DNA from: Flavobacteriales bacterium
Lineage (GTDB): Bacteria; Bacteroidota; Bacteroidia; Flavobacteriales_C; GCA-002722245
Assembly: GCA_002722245.1 (NCBI GenBank)
Contig: PBLA01000027.1
Span: 169,138-233,137, forward strand
DNA length: 64,000 bases
Reading direction: 5' to 3'
The first letter of the stretch is position 1, and each line of letters begins with the position of its first letter. The position numbers and the translations under genes were made by a program. The notes under the pieces were generated by a model. That model ran no database searches and was not told the DNA's origin. It saw only the letters and a program-made list of their open reading frames with translations. Below, one piece after another: positions 8,428-18,400 of this stretch.

Positions 8428-9642
8428 ATGAAAAAGAATTTTTTAGCTATCGCAACGTTTTTAGTAGCTAGCTCTCTAACATTTACCTCGTGTAATCTTG
8501 ATAATGATAAAGACAATGATAATGATAATCAGATCGAGGAGGTTTCAGCATCGAACATTATTGAAGTTTCAAAAAACATTTCCGCAGATACTGAATGGAA
8601 GAAAGACACAATCTATGTGCTTACTTCAAGAATAACTGTTGAGTCAGGAGCTACTTTAACTATTGACCCAGGTACAGTTATAAAGGGAAAATCAGGTACA
8701 GGAGTTAATGCCACTGCTCTTTTAATTGCCAGAGGGGCAAAAATTATAGCAGAGGGAACAGTTGATGAACCAATTATTTTTACTGCAGAGAGTGATCAAA
8801 TAGAATCGGGAGAAATTGTTTCCCCTAATTTACCAAGCAATTTAAATGGCTTGTGGGGTGGACTAATCGTTTTAGGTTATGCTCCAATTTCTGCTGATGA
8901 CGCTTCTGTTCAAATTGAAGGTATTCCTGTGTCCGATAAAAATGGTTTGTTTGGGGGAGATAAGGAAGAAGATAATTCAGGAATAATCAAATATGTTTCC
9001 GTGCGTCATGGAGGCGCTAATATTGGAGATGCAAATGAAATTAATGGAATTACATTCGGAGGAGTTGGATCTGGAACTGTTGTAGAAAATATTGAAGTAG
9101 TTGCTAATCAAGATGATGGTGTGGAGTTCTTTGGTGGTTCAGTATCCGTTAAAAATGTACTTGTTTGGAATAATGGTGATGATGCACTCGATACAGATAT
9201 GGCATGGTCTGGAACAGTTGATAATTTTGTTATTATTAATCCTGGAGATGAGGCATTGGAATTAGATGGTGGTGAAGGTTTGTTTAATAAAGAGCAAACT
9301 TTTGTAAATGGGACAGTATATGCACAACAAGCGGAAGGTCTCGTTGATATTGATTCCACCGCGAGTGGAGATGTTGGAAACACATGGGTAAATATTTCTA
9401 AAGTATATTTTACTGACTTACAAGGTTCTGGACAAGATTTTGATGATTTAAATGATATTATGACAGTTGCTGATTTAGAATTTACATACCCTTTAGAAGG
9501 AGCTGGAACAAAAGAAGATTACTTTGCCAAAGGATCTGACGAGTTTGTCACTGATGTTGAAGAAGGAAAAGCTACAGTTGGTGCTGATTTAGAAAAATTC
9601 ACAAATTGGTCGTGGGCAGCAGTTGAAGGGGTACTCAAGTAG
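8428..9642 (+). CDS. Right-handed beta-helix lipoprotein
   Basis: A 404-residue protein with a lipoprotein signal (hydrophobic stretch then SLTFTSC, Cys at about 22) followed by an acidic Asp/Asn linker, which in Bacteroidota is compatible with export to the outer membrane surface. The body has repeated turns of the parallel beta-helix type (VESGATLTIDPGTVIKG, then repeated GGxGSGTVVENIEV and DDGVEFFGGSVSVKNV segments). Its role is not established. It sits directly before a TonB-dependent receptor gene with a terminator and a new promoter-like region between them, so it may act with the receptor as a surface-binding partner. It is not a SusD protein. Beta-helix proteins of this kind are often mislabelled in databases. 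Confidence 0.75.
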   Translation: MKKNFLAIATFLVASSLTFTSCNLDNDKDNDNDNQIEEVSASNIIEVSKNISADTEWKKDTIYVLTSRITVESGATLTIDPGTVIKGKSGTGVNATALLIARGAKIIAEGTVDEPIIFTAESDQIESGEIVSPNLPSNLNGLWGGLIVLGYAPISADDASVQIEGIPVSDKNGLFGGDKEEDNSGIIKYVSVRHGGANIGDANEINGITFGGVGSGTVVENIEVVANQDDGVEFFGGSVSVKNVLVWNNGDDALDTDMAWSGTVDNFVIINPGDEALELDGGEGLFNKEQTFVNGTVYAQQAEGLVDIDSTASGDVGNTWVNISKVYFTDLQGSGQDFDDLNDIMTVADLEFTYPLEGAGTKEDYFAKGSDEFVTDVEEGKATVGADLEKFTNWSWAAVEGVLK

Positions 9643-9666
9643 AAAATACATACTGTATGATTAGAT

Positions 9667-9693
9667 AAAAGGGAAGCTTGTCTTCCCTTTTTT
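9667..9693 (+). terminator. Intrinsic terminator after the beta-helix lipoprotein
   Basis: AAAAGGGAAG, a five-base loop and CTTCCCTTTTTT form a short stem with a T-run, 24 bp after the lipoprotein stop. Confidence 0.75.
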
Positions 9694-9718
9694 ATTGTAA
9701 TGTAATGGTGACAGCTAG

Positions 9719-9736
9719 TTAACAATTACTTAACAA
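9719..9736 (+). promoter_or_regulatory. Perfect 7-4-7 direct repeat (Pho-box-like) before the TonB receptor
   Basis: TTAACAA, TTAC, TTAACAA: two identical 7-bp units separated by 4 bp, the geometry of PhoB boxes. Ten bases further on is TTCTTTG (9746-9752), a possible Bacteroidota -7 element, so an activator bound here would sit at the -33 position. The PhoB-like regulator encoded just downstream of the receptor is the obvious candidate. The sequence is direct; the regulator assignment is inference. Confidence 0.5.
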
Positions 9737-9771
9737 CAATTAAAGTTCTTTGCATTCATAATTTGAAACGA

Positions 9772-12741
9772 ATGAATTACACGGAAAAAAAGAAGGGATT
9801 GAGTGGAGTAATATTGTTACTTCTGATTGTTTTAAGTGGTTTTGTAAGTGCCCAAAATGCGACACTAAGAGGACGTTTAATTGATGAAGTAGGTGAAGCA
9901 GTTCCATTTGCTCTCGTAATAGTGGGAGAAGGTGAATATTCTACTATGACGGATTTAGATGGTGCGTTTAATTTAGAGGTTCCTGCAGGGCGGTACAAGG
10001 TTACTGGAATGCAAGGAGGGTTAAAAGTAGAAGTAGAAGTAGTTGCTTTAGCAGGTCAAGTAAAAGTGTTGGGCGATCTTACGTTAAAAGCTACTGCTGA
10101 AAAAATGGAGGAAGTTGTAATCACTGTTACTGGTGCAGTAAAATCAGCAGGAGCAGTTCAACGCCAAATAGAGAAAGCTGTAGTAGTGAAGAGTGGGACA
10201 TCCAAAGAGGATATTCAACGATCAGGAGATGGTAATGCTGGTCAAGCTGCAAAGAGAATTCCTGGAATATCAATTGTTGGAGGGAAGTATGTATTTGTTC
10301 GAGGTATAGGAGATCGATACAATAAAACTACCATCAATGGTGTTGATATTCCAGGTTTAGATCCTGATAGGAACTCAATACAGATGGATTTATTTCCATC
10401 CAATATCATTGATAACATATTAATTAGTAAATCACTATCTGCCGATCTTCCGGCAAACTTTGCAGGTGGAGTCATTGATTTAGGGTTGAAAGATTTTCCT
10501 GATCGAAAAGAAAGCAGTTTTGGATTAAGTGCAGGATACAACCCTTCTATGCACTTTAATTCTCAATATTTAAGTTATGATGGCGGTCCCTTGGATTTTA
10601 TCGGTTTAGCGGGTAGTGATCGAGATATTCCAACCAATGTGGTGGTGGAAGACGATATTCTTTTCGGAAGAAAAACATCTCAGGACTGGAATGCATACAT
10701 TAGTCAGTTTGATCAACAAATGGCTGCTTATGAAACCTCGAGTCTTATGGATTTCTCACTTTCAGGAGGTCATGGGAATCAAATTCCGTTGAAAAATAAA
10801 GGGTCTATTGGCTACAATTTTGCGACATCCTATTCAAATACAACAAAATATTATAGCGAGGCAGAGTTTGGAGACTATGGAATGAAGGAAAATGTTGATT
10901 CCGTTGGATTAAATTTACGAAACAATCAAGTTGGTAGAATTGGAACAAATAGTGTTTTACTGAGTGTAATGGGAGGAGTAGCCTACAAAAAAGGGGCTTC
11001 AAAAATTAAATTAAATGCATTACGCATTCAAAATGGAGTTCGGCGAGCGGGACAATTTGATTTTAATAAAGACGATCAAGGGAATGATTTCTTTGGAAGA
11101 AAATATACCTTGGGGTTTAATGAGCGAATATTAAATAACTTTTTACTGGAAGTTAAACATAAGTTTGGTGTATCGAAAGACTCTACAGGGAAAAAAACGG
11201 GAGTACCAAAATGGGAAATGTCTTGGAAATTAGCACCAACAATAGCTTCTATTAACGATCCTGATATTCGAAGTACTAGCTATGAAATAGAAGAAGGAAA
11301 TAATATAACGAATTCTAATGTAGGTTTTCCATCCAGACTTTGGAGAGCCATGTCTGAAACAACAATTGCAAACAGGGTTGATTTTTCACGAACATTGAAA
11401 GAAAAAAATAACCTAAAGTTTGGAGCTGCTTCTACATATAAATATCGAGATTTTAATATTCGAAGCTTTAACATTGAAGGATCTGTGGATGATTTGAACG
11501 GAAATGGAAATGAAGTCTGGGATAATGTTTGGAATGGGGAATTATCAACTATTGGAGGGGAAGTATACAGAATTAAACCTGACTTTATACCAAATGCGAC
11601 CAATGCCTATCAATCTCGATCATTGTACAATGCAGGGTATGTTTCAACACAAATTTCTACTGGAAAAAGATTAAAGTCAGTTTTAGGATTAAGGGTAGAA
11701 AAATTTGATCAATGGTATTCAGGAAAATTTCTAAATGCGCTAAATGGTGGTGGTTTGGATGAGGTAATCGATTCTCTTGTTTTAAGCGACTTTGATTTCT
11801 TCCCAACCATTAATATGATTTATGCATTAAGTGAAAACAAAAACAATCGACAGAATTTAAGATTTTCTGCATCAAGGACCATAGCTCGTCCATCAATGAA
11901 GGAAAAATCATATGCGATAATTATAGATCCCTTCACAGGGCGAACATTTAATGGTGGTTTATGGCCATCTGCAAATGCTTCAGGTGATTTAATTTGGAAT
12001 GGAGACTTAGTGAGTACAGATATTACAAACTTAGATTTAAGATGGGAAGCGTTCCAAAAAATGGCACAAACTGTATCTTTTAGTGCCTTTTACAAAAATT
12101 TCCAAAATCCTATTGAGATTGTCCAGTTTGCAACAGCAAGTAATAATATTCAACCTCAAAATGTAGGTACAGGAAATTTAATTGGGGGAGAATTTGACTT
12201 TAGAAGAAGATTGACATTTTTGGACTCAAATCTTGTGAATTGGGCCTTCAATACTAACTTCACCTATTCTTACTCGCAAATAAAAATGTCGGAAAACGAA
12301 TACACCAGTAAAGTGGCAAATGCGAGAACAGGGCAAGAAATTAAAGAATATCGAGCAATGGCTGGTCAAGCTCCATATTTGATTAATGCTGGGTTGTCTT
12401 ACCTTGGTGGTATAAAAGACAGTACTTTTTGGCGAGGTGTTCAAATGGGTATGTTTTATAATGTGCAGGGAAGGACATTGCAAATTGTGGGTATTGCAGA
12501 TAAACCAGATATATACACCAAGCCATTTCACAGCTTGAATTTCACAGCTTCAAAGAAATTTGAAAAAAAGGATGAAAATGGAGAGGTTGTTCGTACACAT
12601 ACGATAGGGATTAAAGCATCCAACATATTAAATGATTTACGAGAATCGATCTTTGATGCTTATGGTGTTAACGAGGAGTATTTCTTTTCTCGATTGGCTC
12701 CAGGAACGGCTTTTAAAATGAAGTACTCATTGAAATTTTAG
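9772..12741 (+). CDS. TonB-dependent receptor with carboxypeptidase-like N-terminal domain
   Basis: A 989-residue outer-membrane receptor. It has a signal peptide ending at about FVSAQ, a CarboxypepD_reg-like domain (ATLRGRLIDEVGEAVPFA to about residue 110), a plug domain (KRIPGISIVGGKYVFVRGIG, NGVDIPG), and a long barrel ending in Phe (KMKYSLKF). The ATG at 9772 is chosen over a TTG three codons upstream. Such receptors import scarce ligands using TonB/ExbBD energy. It lacks a SusD partner; the neighbours are a beta-helix lipoprotein upstream and a PhoB-like regulator downstream. Phosphate or an organophosphate is a possible ligand given the Pho-box-like repeat, but nothing in the protein shows this. 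Confidence 0.88.
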   Translation: MNYTEKKKGLSGVILLLLIVLSGFVSAQNATLRGRLIDEVGEAVPFALVIVGEGEYSTMTDLDGAFNLEVPAGRYKVTGMQGGLKVEVEVVALAGQVKVLGDLTLKATAEKMEEVVITVTGAVKSAGAVQRQIEKAVVVKSGTSKEDIQRSGDGNAGQAAKRIPGISIVGGKYVFVRGIGDRYNKTTINGVDIPGLDPDRNSIQMDLFPSNIIDNILISKSLSADLPANFAGGVIDLGLKDFPDRKESSFGLSAGYNPSMHFNSQYLSYDGGPLDFIGLAGSDRDIPTNVVVEDDILFGRKTSQDWNAYISQFDQQMAAYETSSLMDFSLSGGHGNQIPLKNKGSIGYNFATSYSNTTKYYSEAEFGDYGMKENVDSVGLNLRNNQVGRIGTNSVLLSVMGGVAYKKGASKIKLNALRIQNGVRRAGQFDFNKDDQGNDFFGRKYTLGFNERILNNFLLEVKHKFGVSKDSTGKKTGVPKWEMSWKLAPTIASINDPDIRSTSYEIEEGNNITNSNVGFPSRLWRAMSETTIANRVDFSRTLKEKNNLKFGAASTYKYRDFNIRSFNIEGSVDDLNGNGNEVWDNVWNGELSTIGGEVYRIKPDFIPNATNAYQSRSLYNAGYVSTQISTGKRLKSVLGLRVEKFDQWYSGKFLNALNGGGLDEVIDSLVLSDFDFFPTINMIYALSENKNNRQNLRFSASRTIARPSMKEKSYAIIIDPFTGRTFNGGLWPSANASGDLIWNGDLVSTDITNLDLRWEAFQKMAQTVSFSAFYKNFQNPIEIVQFATASNNIQPQNVGTGNLIGGEFDFRRRLTFLDSNLVNWAFNTNFTYSYSQIKMSENEYTSKVANARTGQEIKEYRAMAGQAPYLINAGLSYLGGIKDSTFWRGVQMGMFYNVQGRTLQIVGIADKPDIYTKPFHSLNFTASKKFEKKDENGEVVRTHTIGIKASNILNDLRESIFDAYGVNEEYFFSRLAPGTAFKMKYSLKF

Positions 12742-12842
12742 CGTATGGTTAAGCTTTATTTTTCTTCTTAACGCTTTCATAACCTTGAACACATATTACT
12801 ACTGTGTTGCATAAGTAATTTTGTTGAATAAATTTTAAAAAA

Positions 12843-13541
12843 ATGGAAAACACTAAGGTTTTACTGGTTGATGATGAACAGGATATCATTGAGTTTGTTA
12901 AATATAATCTTGAGCGTGAAGGGTATTGGATTGAGACGGCAAATAATGGAAAAGAAGCCTTAGAGGTTGCTGTTAAATTCCAGCCTGCATTAATTTTATT
13001 GGATGTAATGATGCCAGAAATGGATGGTATTGAAGTTTGTCATAGATTGCGAGAAAATAAAGAAATTGACAATACAATAATCGCCATGCTAACCGCTCGT
13101 AATGAGGATTATACTCAAGTGGCAGGATTGCAGGCAGGTGCAGATGATTTCATTAAAAAACCCATCAAACCGCGCTTACTTGTGACCAAAGTAGAATCTT
13201 TACTTAGACGAAGGGGAGCACAAAACAATCATTCAGAAAACGATAATAAGTCCGCAATTGTTATTGATCGTGAACGTTTTCTAGTGCTTAAAAAAGGAGA
13301 AAAGATCTCCTTGCCAAAAAAAGAATTCGAACTATTACTTCTTCTATCATCAGTTCCTGAACGTGTATTTACCAGAGATGAAATTTACGGTAAGATATGG
13401 GGAAGTCAGCTTATTGTTGGAGATCGAACAATTGATGTACATATTCGAAAATTAAGAGAGAAATTAGGGGATGAATGTATTCAGACTGTGAAAGGGGTGG
13501 GGTATAAGTTTAATCCAGAAGAAGACTCAAAGACCGACTAA
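12843..13541 (+). CDS. OmpR/PhoB family response regulator
   Basis: A 232-residue two-component regulator. The receiver domain (1-120) has the acidic pocket VDDEQD, the phosphoacceptor Asp at about residue 54 in LLDVMMPEMDG, and the conserved Lys in FIKKPIKP. A winged-helix DNA-binding domain follows (about 135-228, with RTIDVHIRKLREKLG and VKGVGYKF). The C-terminus is closest in feel to PhoB-type regulators. No histidine kinase gene is in the window, so its partner must be elsewhere. It lies 101 bp after the TonB receptor gene and may control it through the direct repeat at 9719. Confidence 0.92.
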   Translation: MENTKVLLVDDEQDIIEFVKYNLEREGYWIETANNGKEALEVAVKFQPALILLDVMMPEMDGIEVCHRLRENKEIDNTIIAMLTARNEDYTQVAGLQAGADDFIKKPIKPRLLVTKVESLLRRRGAQNNHSENDNKSAIVIDRERFLVLKKGEKISLPKKEFELLLLLSSVPERVFTRDEIYGKIWGSQLIVGDRTIDVHIRKLREKLGDECIQTVKGVGYKFNPEEDSKTD

Positions 13542-13572
13542 TTAATATTTAATTTTGAGAACTAAATATTTG

Positions 13573-13702
13573 TATCTTTAAAGCGCTTTAATTTTTAGCG
13601 AGTAGAAATCAACATCCTTAAAATCACAATATTTCCCACAGGAGGTTTTTAGGTTTCTTTTTTTGCTTTAGCTTTTCATGGTTTTTCCTTCTGTGGGTTT
13701 TT
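13573..13702 (+). ncRNA. Possible small RNA or structured 3' end
   Basis: The 159-bp gap after the response regulator has a TATCTTTA element at 13573 that resembles a -7 box. Further on is an 11-bp stem: CCCACAGGAGG (13635-13645) pairs fully with CCTTCTGTGGG (13687-13697), with one G-U pair, across a 41-nt U-rich loop, and is followed by TTTTT. It could be an unusual terminator for the regulator gene, or a short RNA starting near 13587. The flavobacterial 6S-type RNA (6S-Flavo/Flavo-1) is one family to test; I cannot confirm it by eye. Confidence 0.3.
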
Positions 13703-14126
13703 AAGGAAAATCTTTCGTGCAAGTTGTTTTCACAGTGTCTTTAACGTTACTATCATCTACAAAGTACGTCATTTCAATTTGGTCATCAATCAGTGTTCCA
13801 GAACCACTAATAGAATGATTACTCACAGTTTGAGAAGGTATTGTAAATGAATTGGGATCAAAAGTTGATTCTTCCACATACACATACTCCTCAATACCTA
13901 AAGCATAAAGATTCTGGATATTTAATTGATTGTTTTTAACAGAATCTACTGATATAATAATTGAGTAAACACGATCTCCTAGAATTGAACTTTTTTCAGA
14001 AACCAACCAATCTCCGATAAAATCATTTCCTTTCTCAACATCATCATTTTCAGGTAAGTTCTTCATGCAACCCATCAGACAAGAAAAAAGTGCGCCGAAA
14101 AAAAGAAAATAAGAGAACGGTTTCAT
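13701..14126 (-). CDS. Hypothetical lipoprotein
   Basis: A 141-residue protein with a signal peptide and lipobox-like SCLMGC (Cys at about 20), so probably membrane-anchored. The mature part is a small beta-rich domain (GDWLVSEKSS, SISGSGTLIDDQIEMTYFV) with a pattern reminiscent of small lipocalin-like proteins common in Bacteroidota, and a Cys near the C-terminus. I do not recognise a family. It directly abuts the DUF5522 gene: that gene's TAA is followed immediately by this ATG, so the two are co-transcribed. Confidence 0.65.
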   Translation of the reverse strand: MKPFSYFLFFGALFSCLMGCMKNLPENDDVEKGNDFIGDWLVSEKSSILGDRVYSIIISVDSVKNNQLNIQNLYALGIEEYVYVEESTFDPNSFTIPSQTVSNHSISGSGTLIDDQIEMTYFVDDSNVKDTVKTTCTKDFP

Positions 14127-14309
14127 TTACTTTTTGGAAAATTTTTGCGTTTTATTGTCCCAACCATATGGGCAATGTTTACAACCATTTTTGCAACAAT
14201 ACCCCCTTTTTAACAAATATTGACTTGTAAATACGCGGTAACCCATTTCGTTAATGTAATAATCACCTTCTTCAAATTGATTTCTGCCTAAATCGTCAAA
14301 TTCACCCAT
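14127..14309 (-). CDS. DUF5522 family small Cys-rich protein
   Basis: A 60-residue protein with EEGDYYINEMGYRVFTSQYL and RGYCCKNGCKHCPYGW, the conserved pattern of DUF5522 proteins. The four cysteines (CC, C, C) and a His suggest a metal-binding knuckle, but the function is unknown. It is first in a two-gene unit with the lipoprotein and divergent from the PLP enzyme gene, with only 21 bp between their start codons. The promoters must therefore overlap the genes. Confidence 0.8.
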   Translation of the reverse strand: MGEFDDLGRNQFEEGDYYINEMGYRVFTSQYLLKRGYCCKNGCKHCPYGWDNKTQKFSKK

Positions 14310-14330
14310 AATATGCGTTAACTTTGATCT

Positions 14331-15245
14331 ATGTTTCCGCCTCTATCAAATATACCCATTCAACCTATACAGAGCGAAGTTTTACAAAAAAATAATGTTT
14401 CATTGTTTATTCAAAGGGATGATTTAATTCATGCCGATGTCTCCGGTAATAAATGGAGAAAACTAAAAAACAACATTAATTATTTTTTTGAAAAACAATT
14501 TTCAGAGATCGTTACTTTTGGCGGTGCATATAGCAATCATATAGCCGCAACAGCAGCTGCAGGTAAGCTTTGTGGTATTTCAACAGTTGGAATAATTAGA
14601 GGCGAACCGCATTCAACTGCAAACCCCACATTAGCTAAGGCAATGGATGATGGAATGTTATTGAAGTATGTATCAAGATCGAGTTATAGCGATAAATTAT
14701 CCAGTAAAGAAGTGGCTACAATACTTCAAGAGTTTTCTAATCCCTACATAATACCTGAAGGAGGAGATAACAGATTAGGCTTAATGGGTTGTTCGGAAAT
14801 TATTGATAAGGAGAAACATTTTGATCTCTATGTAACAGCCTGTGGAACAGGTTCAACACTTGGCGGTATGGTAGCTGGGCTTGAGGGCAGAAGTTGGGTG
14901 TTAGGTTTCCCTGTGTTAAAAGGAATGAACCGATTGGCAAGAGAAATTGATGATAACTTATTTAAGTTAGGAATAACCAATCCAAGCAATTGGAGTTTAA
15001 ATCATAATTATCATTTTGGCGGATATGCCAAAGCGGATTCTTCTTTAATTAACTTTATTTGTGATTTCTGGAAAAATCATAATATAAAATTAGATCCTAT
15101 TTACACAGGGAAGGCCATGTATGGGGTGTTCGACCTTATTCAAAAGGGGCAAATTCAAAATCAACGTGTTTTATTTGTACATACGGGTGGTCTGCAAGGT
15201 ATTCAAGGATTTGAGGACCGTTATCAAATAAAGTTATTTTCTTAG
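14331..15245 (+). CDS. PLP-dependent ACC deaminase / D-cysteine desulfhydrase family protein
   Basis: A 304-residue fold-type II PLP enzyme. DVSGNKWRKLKNN at about 36-48 carries the Schiff-base Lys, TFGGAYSNHIAA at about 62-73 is the substrate and phosphate loop, and TACGTGSTLGGM at about 175-186 is the PLP phosphate-binding glycine loop. Family members deaminate 1-aminocyclopropane-1-carboxylate or split D-cysteine; many Bacteroidota copies are slightly short and of unproven substrate. It is cytoplasmic. It stands alone between the divergent DUF5522 gene and gltB. Confidence 0.88.
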   Translation: MFPPLSNIPIQPIQSEVLQKNNVSLFIQRDDLIHADVSGNKWRKLKNNINYFFEKQFSEIVTFGGAYSNHIAATAAAGKLCGISTVGIIRGEPHSTANPTLAKAMDDGMLLKYVSRSSYSDKLSSKEVATILQEFSNPYIIPEGGDNRLGLMGCSEIIDKEKHFDLYVTACGTGSTLGGMVAGLEGRSWVLGFPVLKGMNRLAREIDDNLFKLGITNPSNWSLNHNYHFGGYAKADSSLINFICDFWKNHNIKLDPIYTGKAMYGVFDLIQKGQIQNQRVLFVHTGGLQGIQGFEDRYQIKLFS

Positions 15246-15380
15246 TGCCTCTTTTAGAAGCGATTTTTATTTTGAAGTTAATTTCATCTGTTTTATTTGT
15301 AAACAGTTTAAATAAAGCGAACTAGTTAAAGTATTAGCTATATCGGTAACTGAGGACTTTTTTCTTATTATTTTTTGTTG

Positions 15381-15414
15381 TATTTTTGCAGTCCCTTTCG
15401 CGGGTTCTTCCCGC
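15381..15414 (+). promoter_or_regulatory. gltB promoter -7 element and leader hairpin
   Basis: TATTTTTG at 15381-15388 matches the Bacteroidota -7 consensus TAnnTTTG. The predicted leader of about 35 nt contains GCGGG, a five-base loop and CCCGC (15400-15414), a small hairpin before the gltB start. Confidence 0.5.
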
Positions 15415-15430
15415 TTTAATTTACTGTAAT

Positions 15431-18400
15431 ATGGCACAAAAACAAGGACTATACGACCCCAGTTTTGAACACGATTCATGTGGAATCGGTTTTGTAGCGA
15501 ATCTGAATAATAAAAAATCGTTTTCCTACATCCAAAATGCATTAGACATGTTAGTAAACATGGAGCATAGAGGAGGTTGCGGTTGTGAGCCAGAAACTGG
15601 CGATGGTGCGGGTATACTATTACAAATACCGCATGAATTTTACTCCAACGAATGTGAGAAATTAGGGTTTAGTTTGCCAGTAGAGGGAAATTATGGGGTA
15701 GCAATGACATTCTTTCCAAAAGACGAGAAGTTAAGAGCGAGTGTTAAATCAAGATTTGAAGAATATCAAAAACGACTAGGATTTCAATTGTTGGGTTACA
15801 GAAAGGTGCCTACAGACAATTCAATGATTGGAAAAACTGCATTAAGAGTAGAACCTCAGGTTGAGCAAGTCTTTCTTAAATATTTAGGGTCAAAAGATCA
15901 AAAAGACCTAGAGCGTAGACTAGTTGTGTTGAGAAAATATGCAATCCGAACCATAAGAAGCGAGATGAAAGGGATTGATGATAGTTTCTATATTGCATCT
16001 TGTTCATCAAAAAAAATCGTTTATAAAGGAATGCTTAGAACTGATCAGGTTCAACAGTATTACCTTGATTTACAAAATCAAGAAATGAAAACAGCGCTTG
16101 CCGTTGTTCATTCAAGATTTTCTACCAACACATTTCCACAATGGAGATTAGCACAACCCTTTAGATATATTGCACACAATGGAGAAATTAACACAATTAA
16201 GGGTAATGTAAACTGGATGAAAAGCAAACAGGTTTTGCTTGAATCAACAGAATTTACTTTAGAAGAAATTGATTGGATGATGCCAATATGTGATATTCGC
16301 AGATCAGACTCTTCTAACTTAGATAATGTAGTTGAATTGTTAACCCTTGGAGGTCGATCCCTACCTGAGGTTATGATGATGCTTGTTCCAGAGGCTTGGC
16401 AAAATAACCCAGAAATGAGAGAAGAAAAAAGAGCATTCTATGAATACTACTCTTCGATCATGGAACCATGGGATGGTCCAGCATCTATTTCATTTACAGA
16501 TGGTGATGTTGTTGGTGCAACATTGGATAGAAACGGTTTAAGACCGTCAAGATATTGTGTGTTAAATGATGGAACAATTGTGATGTCCTCTGAGGCAGGG
16601 TCCCTAATAGTGGATGAGTCTAAAGTTGTTAAAAAAGGAAGACTTCAACCCGGAAAGCTCTTTGTAGCAGACCTTAAAAATGGGAAAATCATTTCTGATG
16701 AAGAATTGAAAGACGACATTTGCGCACGTCAGCCATATGGAAGATGGTTAAAAGAAAATAAATTGTCGTTAGCTGATATTGCACGTCCAAGATCAAAATC
16801 TAAAACACCATCTACTGGAGAAGAGCTTTTACAAAAACAAATTGCCTTTGGATTTACACGAGAAGATTTATCAGATATTCTCGAGCCAATGGCTAAAGCC
16901 GGTAAAGAGCCACTAGGGTCAATGGGTGCAGACACCCCATTAGCTGTATTATCTACTCAGGCTCAACATATTTCAAATTATTTCAAGCAGTTATTTGCTC
17001 AGGTATCCAATCCACCGATTGACCCCATCAGGGAAGCGGTTATCATGTCATTATATACCAATCTGGGCGAGCAAAGAAATATTTTGGCTGAAACACCTGA
17101 ACATTGTAGACAAATCCACCTGGATACACCTGTTTTATCTAATGGTCAGTTGGATAAAATAAAAGAATTGAATGATGATTCTTTCAAATCATACATAATA
17201 AATGCTACGTTCTCAGCAACCAATCGAGCAGGAGCTCTGGAGCGCGCAATTGACGAAATATGTGCCAATGCTGAACGAGCAACACTAATGGGATGTAATA
17301 TTCTTATTGTTTCGAATAAACTCCTAAGTGAGAGTGATGCCCCAATTCCATCTCTGTTGGCTGTTGGTGCAATACATACTGCTTTAACCAAGAAAGGACT
17401 AAGAGCTAAAACATCCATTGTTGTGGAGGGTGGAGATGTTATTGAAACACATCACTTCGCTACACTCATTGGATTTGGTGCCAACGCTGTAAATGCGTAC
17501 TTAGCGGGAGATACGATTAGAAGTTTATTTATTGAAGAACTTGAATCAGGAGAGGTAACTATTAAATCATTATTAAAGAATTACAGCAAATCTATTTGCG
17601 GAGGATTACTGAAGATCTTTTCCAAGATGGGGATTTCTACTTTACAATCCTATCAAGGTGCTCAAATATTTGAAGCCTTGGGAATTTCTGATGCAGTAAT
17701 TGAAAAATGTTTTAAAGGAACCACTTCAAGAATACAAGGGATGACTTTTGATGATATTGCCAAAGAAGCAATTATCAAACACGAACGGGCGTTCCAAAAC
17801 TGGAGTTCAGATAAACATCTTTATGTTGGAGGGTATTACCAGTGGAAGAGAAAAGGTGAAGCCCACTTATTTAATCCAACAACCATTCATCTTTTACAGA
17901 ATTCTTCAAAAAATAATGATTACGCAACTTACAAGCGTTATGCGCAAGCGATTAACGATCAAAGTAAGCGACACATTACTTTAAGAAGCTTATTGGAATT
18001 CAAAAAAGGAACCTCTATTCCTTTAGAAGAAGTTGAATCGAAGGAAAGCATCATGAAAAGGTTTGCCACTGGAGCAATGTCCTTTGGATCTATATCACAT
18101 GAGGCACATAGTACACTTGCAGTTGCTATGAATAGAATTGGAGGTAAATCCAATTCAGGAGAAGGAGGAGAAGATGAAGCGCGTTTCATTAAAAAAGAAA
18201 ACGGTGATTGGGAAAGATCAGCTATTAAGCAAGTTGCTTCAGGGCGTTTTGGTGTTACATCAAATTATCTTACAAATGCAGACGAACTTCAGATAAAAGT
18301 TGCTCAAGGTGCGAAACCTGGAGAAGGAGGACAATTACCAGGTCACAAAGTAGATGACTGGATTGGAAGAACACGTCATTCAACGCCTGGTGTAGGATTG

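Noticed and set aside
9772..12741. SusC identity for the TonB receptor
   Set aside because: No SusD gene is adjacent and the neighbours are a beta-helix lipoprotein and a regulator.
12755..12785. A hairpin and weak TTAACGC repeat before the response regulator as a Pho box
   Set aside because: The second unit matches poorly and the hairpin has no T-run; too weak to call.
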